From: UBA10649 sp963793105
GTDB taxonomy: Bacteria; Actinomycetota; Actinomycetes; S36-B12
DNA length: 64,000 nt
Assembly: GCA_963793105.1 (NCBI GenBank)
Contig: CAWBZB010000003.1
Coordinates: 310,001 to 374,000 of the forward strand
Direction: 5' to 3'
Shown: one piece after another, positions 50,985 to 60,354 of the stretch
Layout of the letters: every line of letters starts with the position of its first letter
Numbering within the stretch: position 1 is the stretch's first letter
Program-made: the position numbers and the translations under genes
The notes under the pieces: model-generated
What the model saw: only the letters and a program-made list of their open reading frames with translations
Told to the model about the DNA's origin: nothing
Database searches by the model: none

Positions 50985-53033
50985 AGGTTCGTGGCGACGA
51001 TGCGCTCGACATCGTCGCGTCCTGCGGGCGCACCCGTCCACGTCGAGACGTCGTCCTCCACCTTGGCCTCCGCCTCGGCCCGCTTGGGAGTGGGCTCCGC
51101 CTCGGCCTTCGCCCAGCGCCGTCGCGTCTCCCAGACCAGTTCCCGCTCGCGCAGGGCCTTCTGGACGCGTGCCATCCTCTCGTCGTCGATGTCGAGGCGG
51201 AACGTGCTGCGGACGGCTTCGGGGATCTCCTGCCGGTAGTCGTGACCACCCTCCTGGAAGATCCCCGGCGTGGGCACGAGGGCGTTCTGCAGGTCGATGA
51301 AGGTCGTCACGAACGAGACCACCGGCAGCCAACGGGTGCGCAGCGGCGAGCCGGGCGGGCGGCTGGCCGTCGGGCCGAGCCAGTCCGGACGCTTCCAGAC
51401 CAGGGGGGTGGCGAACTTCGGCACCGGATCGTCGCCGTTCTGCAGCAGCAGGAACCGCACGTCCGCTCGGCGCTCCTTGGGCAGTGCCTTCCAGTCGCGG
51501 ATCGCCCGCGGCAGGTAGAAGGAGCCGGGGCCCACCTCCGGAGCCTCGGCCAGCCGTGCGCGTACCCCAGAGCTCCTCGCGGAACACGGTGGACGCGGGC
51601 GTGCCGATCCACAGGGCGGCATCCAGGCCGATGCCCTCGGGTCCGGTCGTCCACTGGCCGCGGAACATCTCCTCGCTGACCTGGGACCCCAGGCTCTCGC
51701 CGAAGAGGTAGAAGCGCGGCCGCCTCTCGGCCGGCATGGCCATGAGCCGCTGCACGATGCCGTTCACCAGGAGGCGGGTCTGCGCCGTCGCGTAGCCGAC
51801 CTTCGTCAGCGAGAGCGCGGACGGAAGCACCGAGTACTGGATGCACGCGGAAGCGCAGTCCCCACGGGTGAGGTACTCCAGCGTCTCGGTCGCGACGTAG
51901 TTGACGTATCCCGAACCCGTCGGCGAGAACAGCGCGAACACCGAGCGCTCGAGGGCGCGCGTGCGATCGATCTCGGCGAGCAGCAGGTCGGCTCGTGCCT
52001 GGGGGCTCTCCGCACACTCCAGCGAGCCATAGACGCGGATGGGTTGCCGCGCCGGCTCCCCCATCACCTCCTCGATCTGGTCCTGCTTCAGGACCATCGA
52101 CAGCCAGCGCCGGGACTCCCTCGTCTGGTCCGTCCACGGGCTCAGGGAACCCGGGCCGCCGGTGACCTCGGGAATGTCGGGAGGCTCCGCGTGCGCGAGG
52201 TCGGCTCCGACGCCGGCCTTGGTCAGCAGCATGTTCGCGCCCGTGACGGCCGCCCAGCCGGCGCCCGCGAGGGCGCCCGTCGCCGCCAGGCGACCTAGGG
52301 CGCGGTGATCGGACGGCTCCCCGCCGAGGACCTTGGCCGCTCCTCGGGCCACGGCCCCGCTCAGCATCGACTCGCCGCGGGCCACCGTCATGAGCAGACC
52401 GGTCACGGCCACGCCGGACGCGAGGGCCTTGGGCATGGATACCTCGCGCACGACGTTCTCGCGAGCGACCTGCTCACCGGGCTCGAGGGACCCGCGCGTC
52501 GCGGTCCCGGGCCGCGTCAGGGCGTAGCCCCCTGCGACCGTGCCGAGTGCGGCGAGCACCGACAGGCCGCGAAAGCCCGGCCGGCCGCGCGTCGACTCGA
52601 GCCCGTCGGCCCCCAGTCCTGCGGTACCGGCCGCGCACAGCCCGACCCCGCCGAGCCGGAGCAGGGCGCGCTTGTTCGATTCGTGCTCGCTCGGCGGAAA
52701 CGCCCGCGTGAGCGCGAGACCGCCCAGAGCGGCAACCGCGTCCACCGCCATGCCGGACACGATGCGACCTTTGCCGGACTCCTGCGATGCCGGGATCCGG
52801 TCCGCAGTGGTGCGGAGGAAGGAGTGCACGGTGACGCCCCATCCGTACCCGACTGACGCAGCCACTCCGCTGATGATCGCCTGATCGCGCGTCCCTCGGG
52901 ACAGGAGGTTCGGCTGGTACGACATTCCGGTGTAGAAGGCGCCCAGCAGGAAGCCCGCCCTCGACGAGACGTCGAGGCCTCCGGAGTAGATGCGCTGCCG
53001 ACGCTCGTCACTGATCCCCAGGACCGATCCCAT
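50981..53033 (-). CDS. Alpha/beta-hydrolase family membrane protein (Abhydrolase_9 type), copy 2 (frameshifted)
   Basis: Paralogue of the 22672-24732 protein, 683 residues after removal of one base in the CCCC run 51565-51568. Shared blocks are SPTGSGYVNYVATETLEYLT, DCASACIQYSVLPSALSL, nucleophile elbow FYLFGESLGSQVS, LLLQNGDDPVPKF and EGGHDYRQEIP. The N-terminal half has several helices rich in Gly/Ala. It is followed by two membrane-protein genes (coupled by GTGA), unlike copy 1. Lipid ester hydrolysis is likely but the substrate is unknown. GAGGAG precedes the ATG. Confidence 0.82.
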
Positions 53034-53180
53034 GTGCGCTCCTCAATGTGTCGATGCCACGCCGTCGGCAACTGCCCGAGGGGACGGACGCGAACACTCC
53101 GACGATACGCACTCCGGCTGCGGATAGAGTCGGCCACTCCCCTGCGAAACCATGGACCAGCCGACCGACAGGAGCCAGTC

Positions 53181-53762
53181 ATGACCGACGACCAGAACCC
53201 GAGCAACGAGGTGGGATCCGACGTGAGCGTCGACGCGGTCGCCGTGACGGACGGGGCGTACACCCTGGTCGTTGCCGACTTCGACGACACCGCAGCCGCC
53301 TGGGCGGCATACGAGTTCATGAAGTCGGTCGAGGACGGCCGCACCATGGAGATCGAGAGCGTCGTCGTCGTGAGCCGCGACGCGGACGGCACGCTCGAGA
53401 TCCAGAAGGCGACCGACCACAGCACCGGCCGAGGCTTGGCGTGGGGTGCGGTCGGCGGCGTCGTACTTGGCGTCATCTTCCCGCCGTCGATCATCGGCAG
53501 TGCCATCGCCCTCGGTGCCGCAGGCGCCGGCGTGGGCAAGCTGCGCGAACTGCACCACCGCAGCGAGCTCGCCGCCGACCTCGAGGATGCCATCGCCCCA
53601 GGGCACTCGGGCATCATCGCGCTCGTCTCCGATCCGGGGGTCGTGGAGATCCGCAAGGCCCTCGACAAGGCCAATCGCGTGGTCGAGTCCGCCGTCGACG
53701 ATGTGGTCGCCAAGGACATCAAGGCAGCCGCCAAGGAGGCCGAGAAGTCGGCCGAGGCCTGA
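53181..53762 (+). CDS. DUF1269-like protein with glycine-zipper hydrophobic segment
   Basis: 193 residues. TLVVADFDDTAAAWAAYEFM and EIESVVVVSRDADGTLEI form a ferredoxin-like N-terminal domain; the middle GLAWGAVGGVVLGVIFPPSI and IALGAAGAGVG is a glycine-rich hydrophobic hairpin; the charged C-terminus is helical. This is the DUF1269 layout, of unknown function. AGGAG stands six bases before the ATG. It is divergent from the hydrolase copy 2 operon. Confidence 0.8.
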   Translation: MTDDQNPSNEVGSDVSVDAVAVTDGAYTLVVADFDDTAAAWAAYEFMKSVEDGRTMEIESVVVVSRDADGTLEIQKATDHSTGRGLAWGAVGGVVLGVIFPPSIIGSAIALGAAGAGVGKLRELHHRSELAADLEDAIAPGHSGIIALVSDPGVVEIRKALDKANRVVESAVDDVVAKDIKAAAKEAEKSAEA

Positions 53763-53881
53763 CGCGGCCGGGTGGCCGGGACCATCTCACAGGCATGCTT
53801 CGGTAGCCTGAAGGCCCTGGACCGGGACGGCCAGCGCCACGCTGGCGGCTCACTGCCACCCATCCGAACAGGAGTCTCATC

Positions 53882-54370
53882 GTGAACGTCACTCGCCCGA
53901 TCGCACTCACCGCCGCCGGCCTGCTGGCCGCTACCGCGCTCGCGGGATGCAGTTCGGACAGCGGATCCGATGCCTCGACGGCCGAGCTCGACGCGCGCGT
54001 CACGGCCCTCGAGGAGCAGGTGGCCGGCCTGGAGGCCATCATCGGCCGGGTCATCATCGCCGATCCCGCCGCGAGCCTTCAGCAGCTCCAGTCGGATGTG
54101 GCGTCGCTGGAGAAGGAGGTCGCGGATGCCCAGGCCGCGGCTGGCGAGGCCTCCGACGAGCTCGCGTCCGAGGTGACTGACCTGCAGGAGTCCCTCGACG
54201 CGGCGAAGAAGGCGGTGGCCGACGCCGAGGCGGCAGCCGGCGATGCGCGCGACCAGCTCATCGTCGACGCGCAGGCCCGGCTGGCGGAGTTTGAGAAGAA
54301 GATCGACGAGCTCAAGGAGAAGATCGCCGAGGCCGTCGGTTCGGCCGCGCCGTCTCCCGAGGCGAGCTAG
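53882..54370 (+). CDS. Coiled-coil lipoprotein
   Basis: 162 residues. Lipoprotein signal with lipobox LAGC at about residue 22, then a long heptad-repeat coiled coil (LDARVTALEEQVAGLEAIIG, VASLEKEVADAQAAAGEASD, FEKKIDELKEKIAEAVG). It should be anchored on the outer face of the membrane; role unknown. GTG start has AGGAG seven bases upstream; TAGCCT lies at 53805. Confidence 0.78.
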   Translation: MNVTRPIALTAAGLLAATALAGCSSDSGSDASTAELDARVTALEEQVAGLEAIIGRVIIADPAASLQQLQSDVASLEKEVADAQAAAGEASDELASEVTDLQESLDAAKKAVADAEAAAGDARDQLIVDAQARLAEFEKKIDELKEKIAEAVGSAAPSPEAS

Positions 54371-54381
54371 CAGGCATACCC

Positions 54382-54879
54382 GTGCCTCCCGCGCTCGTAG
54401 TGATGGGCGTGGCTGGCGCGGGCAAGTCGACAGTGGGACGGGCCCTGGCCGATCGGCTGGGGCTCTCCTACGTCGACGCCGACGACCTCCACAGTGCCGA
54501 GAACATCACGCGGATGACCGCCGGACAGCCCCTCGATGACGCGGACCGCGCCCCGTGGCTGGCCAGCATCGGGCGCTGGCTCGCCGAGCATCCTGAGGGC
54601 GGGGTCGTCGCCTGCTCGGCACTGCGGCGGTCGTACCGGGACGTCATTCGGGTGCGGGAGCCGGGTACCCGCTTCCTTCACCTCGAGGCGGATCCGGGGC
54701 TGGCCTCGCAGCGCGTCGCCGCGCGGGCCGGGCACTACCTGCCGGCGACACTCGTGGGATCCCAGTTCGACGCGCTCGAGCCGCTGGCGGCGGACGAGGC
54801 GGGCCTGACGGTTCCTGCGGTCCACGCCGTTGAAGACATCGTGGACGCCTGCCTGGAGTACCTTGCACACGCGGGGTAG
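54382..54879 (+). CDS. gntK: Gluconokinase
   Basis: 165 residues. P-loop GVAGAGKSTVG, then DADDLHSAENITRMTAGQPL, DADRAPWL and ACSALRRSYRDVIR are the conserved blocks of the short GntK family, which phosphorylates gluconate to 6-phosphogluconate. Full length. The GTG start lies 11 bases after the lipoprotein gene, so both may share a transcript. It meets the zwf product in the pentose-phosphate pathway. Confidence 0.93.
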   Translation: MPPALVVMGVAGAGKSTVGRALADRLGLSYVDADDLHSAENITRMTAGQPLDDADRAPWLASIGRWLAEHPEGGVVACSALRRSYRDVIRVREPGTRFLHLEADPGLASQRVAARAGHYLPATLVGSQFDALEPLAADEAGLTVPAVHAVEDIVDACLEYLAHAG

Positions 54880-54920
54880 GCCGAAGCGGCCCGTTCAGCC
54901 GGATTGTGCGTCGAAGACTA

Positions 54921-54938
54921 ACTTACGGTACCGTAGGT
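54921..54938. promoter_or_regulatory. Palindromic operator upstream of hemolysin III-type gene
   Basis: ACTTACGGTACCGTAGGT, with TACGGTACCGTA a perfect 12-bp palindrome, followed by a further half-site GCGTAGGT. It lies 32 bases before the ATG and has the size and symmetry of a TetR-family operator. No TetR gene is adjacent to it. Confidence 0.6.
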
Positions 54939-54969
54939 TACCGATGCGTAGGTTTGCGAACGGAGACTG

Positions 54970-55611
54970 ATGGACCAGGCCCAGGTGCCCCACCTTCGCG
55001 GCGTGCTGCACCTCGTCGCGGCGCCGCTCGCAGTGGTCGGCGGACTGCTCCTGGTGCTCGCCGCGGAATCAGGCCCGATCCGCTGGGCGGTCGCCATCTT
55101 CGTGCTCACCAGTGTGGCGCTCTTCGCCACCTCGGCCACGTACCACATGGGCGCCTGGGTCCCGAAGACCAAGGCCATGCTGCGCCGGGCCGATCACTCC
55201 AACATCTTCCTGATCATCGCCGGCACCTACACGCCGCTCGCGCTGATCCTGCTGCCCCCCTCGGACGCGCGCACGCTGCTCATCATCGTGTGGAGCGGGG
55301 CGATCGCCGGGGTCCTGATCCGCAACTTCTGGCTCACCGCTCCCCGCTGGGTCTACGTGCCGATCTACATCGCCCTCGGCTGGGCCGCCATCTTCTATGT
55401 CCCTCAGTTCGCGGAGGCCGGGGCGCTGATCCTCGGCCTCATCGTCGCCGGCGGCGTCCTCTACACGATCGGGGCGGCGATCTACGCAGCCAAGTGGCCG
55501 CAGATCAGCAAGACGTGGTTCGGCTTCCACGAGATGTTCCACTCGTTCACCATCGCGGCGTTCGCCGCACACTTCAGTGCGGTCGCGCTGGCACTCGTCG
55601 CCATCACCTGA
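54970..55611 (+). CDS. trhA: Hemolysin III/TrhA family membrane protein
   Basis: 213 residues with seven helices. SATYHMGAWVPKTKAMLRRA, DHSNIFLIIAGTYTPLALIL and FGFHEMFHSFTIAAFAAHFS hold the conserved Ser, His and Asp of the PAQR/hemolysin III metal site. Bacterial TrhA relatives affect membrane lipid and fluidity balance; hemolysis is not implied. A palindromic operator stands directly upstream, which suggests repression by a lipid-sensing TetR protein. Confidence 0.88.
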   Translation: MDQAQVPHLRGVLHLVAAPLAVVGGLLLVLAAESGPIRWAVAIFVLTSVALFATSATYHMGAWVPKTKAMLRRADHSNIFLIIAGTYTPLALILLPPSDARTLLIIVWSGAIAGVLIRNFWLTAPRWVYVPIYIALGWAAIFYVPQFAEAGALILGLIVAGGVLYTIGAAIYAAKWPQISKTWFGFHEMFHSFTIAAFAAHFSAVALALVAIT

Positions 55612-55699
55612 GCCGAGATCGCCACTTCGCGAGCACGGATTCGAACTGGCCCATGGCCCGCCATACAAGGTTCGTCCTCTCATTCGGCAGACTCCAGCC

Positions 55700-56227
55700 A
55701 TGACCGACACCATCGCCGAAGCCACGACCGACAGCGACTTCCTGGAGTTCGGCCAACTGATCCGCGAGTACGAGGACTGGCTGCACCAGCGGTACGCCGA
55801 CGTTCCCGGACTCATTGACGGGGTGCGCGCGCATCAGGACCTCGACGCGGAGCTGGCCGCACTGTCCGACAAGTACGGTCCGCCGTCAGGCCGGACCCTG
55901 CTCGCTCGCCGCGGCGACCAGGTCACGGGTGCGGTCGCCTACCGGGATCTGGGCGACGGTACGTGCGAGATGAAGCGACTCTTCGTCCCGGATCGGTTCA
56001 CGGGACACGGCACCGGTCGGACGCTGTGCACAGCCCTGATCTCGACAGCCGCTGAAGACGGCTACCGACTCATGCGCCTGGACACCGGCTTCCTCAACTC
56101 CGAGGCGATCGCGATGTACGCGAACCTCGGCTTCCGCGAGTGTCCGCCGTACGCCGACTACCCCGCTGAACTGGGCGTCCATCTGCGATTCATGGAGCTC
56201 GTCCTCGACGCAGAAGGCACGAACTGA
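55700..56227 (+). CDS. GNAT family N-acetyltransferase
   Basis: 175 residues. MKRLFVPDRFTGHGTGRTLC is the acetyl-CoA-binding motif, and DTGFLNSEAIAMYANLGFRE the later GNAT strand and helix. The N-terminal FLEFGQLIREYEDWLHQRYA matches a common actinobacterial subgroup of small-molecule acetyltransferases. CAGACT lies six bases before the ATG. It converges on the oxygenase gene with a three-base gap. Confidence 0.85.
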   Translation: MTDTIAEATTDSDFLEFGQLIREYEDWLHQRYADVPGLIDGVRAHQDLDAELAALSDKYGPPSGRTLLARRGDQVTGAVAYRDLGDGTCEMKRLFVPDRFTGHGTGRTLCTALISTAAEDGYRLMRLDTGFLNSEAIAMYANLGFRECPPYADYPAELGVHLRFMELVLDAEGTN

Positions 56228-56230
56228 CCG

Positions 56231-57103
56231 TCAGCCCGGATCGACGACCTTGACCCGTCGAGCACCGAAGGCGTGTGCGTCGACGTACTCGCGGATCTGC
56301 GGGATCGCCGAGGCGATCGGGGTCTTCGAGTTGCCCGCGTTCAGCAGCGCTCGGGTGGTGGCCACGGTCGTGAAGCGTTGGAGCCGGTTCAGCCGGAACC
56401 CGTACAGCGCCCGATGCTCGTCTCCCATCAGGAGAACGCTTGCGTGCGCCACCGTCTTCTTGATGGCGACGTCGGGCGTCAAGGCCCAGTCCGACGGGAC
56501 CATCATGTCCTTGAACCACAGCGCGGGAGTCGTCATGGCCAGTCGCGGCAGCATCGACTCCATGTACTGCTCAAGGCCCGTCACGGTGTCCGTGACCGCG
56601 TCGATGTCGCAGCCCACGAGTCGGGCCGCGACCTCGCGCTGCTCGGCGACGAACTGGTTCTCCTCGTCGGCCGTCAGCGAGGGGCCGTAGGTGCGGAAGC
56701 CCCGCAGGAGGATCCACGTGAGCGCGTTGTGGACCCAGACCAGCAGGTCGGGATCATCCGCCTGGTAGCGCTGGCCCGTCGTGGGGTCCACCGCGCTGCG
56801 GGTTGCGTGAAGCCGGCGAAGCTGCTCACCGGCACGCTCTGCCGAGGCGACGTCGCCGTACGTGATCGTCACGGTGTAGTCGCCGGTTCGCTGAGCCCGC
56901 TGCTCCGGCCTGAGGCGCACGGAGGACGACTGGTCGATCACGTGCATCACCGCGGGCAGGAGCATCTGGACCATGGCGGCCGAATGCCCCGCCACGACGA
57001 TGGACGGACTGGCCATGACCCGCCAGGTCACGCTGTCCGGGCCGAACAGCCCGTCATCCGCGGTGTGGGCACCCGCCACGATTCCCTCGGGCCGGCTGGT
57101 CAT
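56231..57103 (-). CDS. MpaB/DUF2236 family oxygenase-like protein
   Basis: 290 residues, mainly helical. GLFGPDSVTWRVMASPSIVV, RRLHATRSAVDPTTG and LLVWVHNALTWILLRGFRTY are the conserved blocks of DUF2236; the histidines in HATRSA and WVHNAL are the positions that ligate heme or metal in latex-clearing and MpaB-type oxygenases. Substrate unknown. The Met at 57103 has GAGGAG six bases upstream and is preferred over a longer arginine-rich frame. Confidence 0.82.
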   Translation of the reverse strand: MTSRPEGIVAGAHTADDGLFGPDSVTWRVMASPSIVVAGHSAAMVQMLLPAVMHVIDQSSSVRLRPEQRAQRTGDYTVTITYGDVASAERAGEQLRRLHATRSAVDPTTGQRYQADDPDLLVWVHNALTWILLRGFRTYGPSLTADEENQFVAEQREVAARLVGCDIDAVTDTVTGLEQYMESMLPRLAMTTPALWFKDMMVPSDWALTPDVAIKKTVAHASVLLMGDEHRALYGFRLNRLQRFTTVATTRALLNAGNSKTPIASAIPQIREYVDAHAFGARRVKVVDPG

Positions 57104-57252
57104 GTGCACTCCTCGCGTCGGGGCACCCTGCCGACGACCGCCGCGGGCCTGTCCACCATAGCCATCGCGTCTATCGCCCCGAGTGCGGCGACTCGGTAGC
57201 GCGACCTTCACCATGACGACACAATGGGAAAGGTGACGGGAGCAGCGGGCTG

Positions 57253-57924
57253 ATGTACACGACCCTCATGGCCTCGCGTGACGTGGACCCATACATCGCC
57301 GACGCCGTCCAGAGCATTCTCGATCAGACCCTCCCGCCGGCACGCGTCTTGGTACTCATCAACGGCGTTGACGCAGGCGTGGCACCGGTCGAGCACGAAC
57401 TCGAGCGCTTCGGCTCTCGAGTCGAAATCCAACGGACCCGACAGGTGGGAATGGTCCCGGCACTCAATCGTGGCTTGGCTGAGGTGGAGACCGAGTTCGT
57501 CGCCTTCCTCGACACCGACGATCTGTGGGAGCCGGAGAAGCAGGCGCGGCAGATCTCATTGCTGAGATCCGACGCGGGCCTCGACGCCGTGCACTGCAGA
57601 GCGGCCAATTTCACCACGTCCCCGTCGGGTGAACGCGTCTCGGAGGAACCCGTCGCCAGCAAGATGTTCACCTGTACGACCTTCAGGATGAGTACCTTTG
57701 ATCGACTCGGCACACTCGATCCCGAGACCACCCATTTCACCTGGCAGTACCGGTGGTGGAGCCGTGCGACGATCCAAGGCGTGACAACCGAGTACATCCC
57801 CTATACCGGTGTGAGGCGACGCCTTCACGGGGACAACAGCTGGGTACGAGAGCGACCGGCAGCGGCGAAGCTCCTGTTCGCGGAACTGCGCCGCCTCAAT
57901 CGAGAGAACCACCCGAACGCATGA
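57253..57924 (+). CDS. Family 2 glycosyltransferase
   Basis: 223 residues. YTTLMASRDVDPYIADAVQS, then VGMVPALNRGLAEVETEFVA and FLDTDDLWEPEKQ (the DXD-type metal/nucleotide motif) define a GT-A inverting glycosyltransferase, here without the usual membrane tail. The gene opens a co-directional six-gene cluster to 63318 and overlaps the next gene by ATGA. A CACAAT box lies about 30 bases upstream. Confidence 0.87.
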   Translation: MYTTLMASRDVDPYIADAVQSILDQTLPPARVLVLINGVDAGVAPVEHELERFGSRVEIQRTRQVGMVPALNRGLAEVETEFVAFLDTDDLWEPEKQARQISLLRSDAGLDAVHCRAANFTTSPSGERVSEEPVASKMFTCTTFRMSTFDRLGTLDPETTHFTWQYRWWSRATIQGVTTEYIPYTGVRRRLHGDNSWVRERPAAAKLLFAELRRLNRENHPNA

Positions 57925-59225
57925 GCGATGTTTCCACCACGCCCGCGCCGAGACCCGCCGTGGATTCAGCGGCACTCGACCGCGCCATCTCTCTTGCGCG
58001 CGAGGCCGTGGGCGCCGACGGGGCGCTGGCCGTCCTCGTGCTCTTCGATCCCGCGGCGACCACATGCCACCGCCTGTCGCAACTGGGCGACACGGTCGCA
58101 TGCGTGCCGGATCTTCAGGGACCGCTCGGCGACCCCGCAGGCCACGCCGAGATCGTGTGTGCTGGAGTAGAGGACCTTGTACGTGAGGATCGGGAGTGGG
58201 ACCTCGCGATCCTCACGACCGGCTTCAGTCGATACCTCGCCGTGAACACCGAGGCGGCCGTCAACGGACTGGTGACTTGGCTACGGTCGCATGCCGAGGT
58301 GGTCATCTTCGAGGCTCCGCGGAACATCATCGATCCGGTCCTGAACGACCTGGGTCCCTACGCCAGCCATCCCGTCCTCTCGCACTTCACGTTCCTGGGT
58401 GAACTCGCCGACGAGATCGGCGAGTCAGCCCAGACACCGTTGATCCTGGCGAGCGACCATCACCTGTTCACTGGCGATGGATGGGTTTCCCGTGCTGACG
58501 TCGTCGACCTCGACACACGGGACTGGACCGAGGCCCGGGACAGCGGGCGCTGGACCCTCCACGCGCGCGACGACCTCGTCGTCAAGGTGGAGTGCGTCAG
58601 CGAGGACTACTTCGACCGATGCCAGGCAACAGCCGAGCATGCCTTTCTCACATCGGTGCCGCCCTCCCTTCGCGAGAGTCTCCGGCTGCCAGCACCGCTT
58701 TCCCTGAACCGTGGTCGCTCCGTCGTGACGATCGTGCGCGAGCACGTGCCGGGGATTCAGGCGCGAGCAGGAGATCGAGAAACGGCCCGCCGAGTCATGG
58801 AAGGCGTTCTGGATCTGGCCTCTCGCTACGCCGAGGCATCGCTCTTCCACAATGACCTGAGACCGTGGAACGTCCTCTGGGATGGGGAATCTGCGTCGTT
58901 CATAGACTTCGCCGATGCCTCGAATGTCGACGAGGATGTGCACGATCTGCCGCAGATCCTGGCTCTCGCCGGAACGCTGGCTTCGATCGCAGGCCATGGT
59001 CCGCGCGAGGGAGAGGGCTTCCGTGAGGACGTCCTCCAGATCGCCGATGAGTCGGGGGCGCTGTCAGTCGTGCCGCTGAACAACCTGTACGGCGCCCCGT
59101 GGCTTGCATTGGCGACCGGATACGAGTCCCTGGCCTTGGACGCGGATCTCCCAGCCGGCGAGCTGTTCGTCCGACTCGTCACAGCAACCGCGGGACGCCC
59201 GACAAGCGAGAGGGCGACCCCATGA
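57921..59225 (+). CDS. Probable two-domain protein with C-terminal sugar/APH-type kinase
   Basis: 434 residues. The first part (ISLAREAVGADGALAVLVLF, WDLAILTTGFSRYLA) is Rossmann-like and may be a degenerate methyltransferase. The C-terminal part has an aminoglycoside-phosphotransferase-like kinase core: SLFHNDLRPWNVLWDG (catalytic loop with Asp and Asn) and ASFIDFADAS (metal aspartate). The layout recalls WbdD-type O-antigen methyltransferase-kinases, which cap polysaccharide chains, and its place between two glycosyltransferases fits that idea. Overlaps both neighbours by four bases. Confidence 0.65.
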   Translation: MSDVSTTPAPRPAVDSAALDRAISLAREAVGADGALAVLVLFDPAATTCHRLSQLGDTVACVPDLQGPLGDPAGHAEIVCAGVEDLVREDREWDLAILTTGFSRYLAVNTEAAVNGLVTWLRSHAEVVIFEAPRNIIDPVLNDLGPYASHPVLSHFTFLGELADEIGESAQTPLILASDHHLFTGDGWVSRADVVDLDTRDWTEARDSGRWTLHARDDLVVKVECVSEDYFDRCQATAEHAFLTSVPPSLRESLRLPAPLSLNRGRSVVTIVREHVPGIQARAGDRETARRVMEGVLDLASRYAEASLFHNDLRPWNVLWDGESASFIDFADASNVDEDVHDLPQILALAGTLASIAGHGPREGEGFREDVLQIADESGALSVVPLNNLYGAPWLALATGYESLALDADLPAGELFVRLVTATAGRPTSERATP

Positions 59226-60322
59226 ATCCCCCGCCGCATCAGGTTGTCGGCTCAGAGACGCAGAACTTCGAGACGTACACGCTGAACACCGGAATCCAGA
59301 GGGTGGTGCGCGAGACCCACGCGCTGTTGACGGAACTGCTGGCTGTGCAGGGGATCCCCCTCGTGCCCTTCCATACTCGCGACCTCCCTCGGTCCAGCCG
59401 ATACGAGCGCAATGCCTACCTCGCGTCTGATCCCGTCCTGCGACAGCATCCATACGACTTCGATCGCCTCGATGCCTGCCTCTTCCTCGACCTCAACGTC
59501 AACATGGACTTCTCGCGCGTGTTCGCCGCTCGGAAGAGACGCCGAATCCCGACCGTCTTCCTCGTCCACGACACGCTCCCGATCCTGCATCCGCAGTGGT
59601 TTCCTGAAGGAGCCGCTCTGAGCTTCCGCATCTGGCTGCAGCAGGTGCTGCAGGTCGCCGATCACATCGTGGTGACGTCGCAGAAGGTCAAGGCCGACCT
59701 ACTCGACCTCGGCTGGCGTATCAAGGCAGAGATCCACGTCATGCCGCTGGGGGCCACCTACCCGCAAGGGGCGCCCCCCCGATTGCCGCCCTCGCAGGTG
59801 TCCCTCCTCTACGTGGCCACGGTGGCGCCTCGCAAGGGACACGACCTGCTGCTGGACACGTTCGACACCCTCCGGGACCGCGGGGTCGATGTCGACCTGA
59901 CCATCATCGGGCAGCGAGGGTGGGACATCGCCGAGGTGGTCGACCGCCTGACGGGTCATGAGGACTTCGGAGGTCGACTCAGATGGCATCAGAACGCCGA
60001 TGACGCACTCGTCCGGGCCATCGCTCGGAAGTGCTCCGTGGGGGTCATGCCAGCGGGCGACGAGGGTTTCGGGCTGTTCGTGGAGGAGGCCATCGCGATG
60101 GGCTTGAAAGTGGTGGCGAGCGACCTACCCGTGTTCGTCGAGCGATCGCAGCCGAACCTCTACTTCAGCAAGCGCAGCCCTGCGGAGTTCGCCGACGCCA
60201 TCCTGGCGGCACAGTCGGCGCCTTGGGACCGCGAGGGCTCTGGCGTGCGTACCATGCGGGACTTCACGTCGGACCTGTACGAATTGGTCAACGACGTGAT
60301 CCGGGAAACCCCCCATACCTGA
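59222..60322 (+). CDS. Family 4 glycosyltransferase
   Basis: 366 residues. GT-B fold with TLNTGIQRVVRETHALLTEL near the start, SQVSLLYVATVAPRKGHDLL in the linker and VGVMPAGDEGFGLFVEEAIA with the EGFGLxxxEA nucleotide-sugar motif of GT4. It transfers a sugar from a nucleotide donor with retention. ATG overlaps the stop of the kinase gene, so the first three cluster genes are coupled. Confidence 0.88.
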   Translation: MNPPPHQVVGSETQNFETYTLNTGIQRVVRETHALLTELLAVQGIPLVPFHTRDLPRSSRYERNAYLASDPVLRQHPYDFDRLDACLFLDLNVNMDFSRVFAARKRRRIPTVFLVHDTLPILHPQWFPEGAALSFRIWLQQVLQVADHIVVTSQKVKADLLDLGWRIKAEIHVMPLGATYPQGAPPRLPPSQVSLLYVATVAPRKGHDLLLDTFDTLRDRGVDVDLTIIGQRGWDIAEVVDRLTGHEDFGGRLRWHQNADDALVRAIARKCSVGVMPAGDEGFGLFVEEAIAMGLKVVASDLPVFVERSQPNLYFSKRSPAEFADAILAAQSAPWDREGSGVRTMRDFTSDLYELVNDVIRETPHT

Positions 60323-60342
60323 CCTGGCAGATTCCAGTTCAC

Positions 60343-60348
60343 TACTGT
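60343..60348 (+). promoter_or_regulatory. -10 box of leaderless promoter for the PqqD-like gene
   Basis: TACTGT, six bases, then ATG 60355. It suggests the last three cluster genes can be transcribed separately from the glycosyltransferases. Confidence 0.5.
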
Positions 60349-60354
60349 CGTCAC

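Noticed and set aside
55631..55660. tRNA-like GATTCGAACTGGC stretch
   Set aside because: Lacks the other arms; most likely chance.
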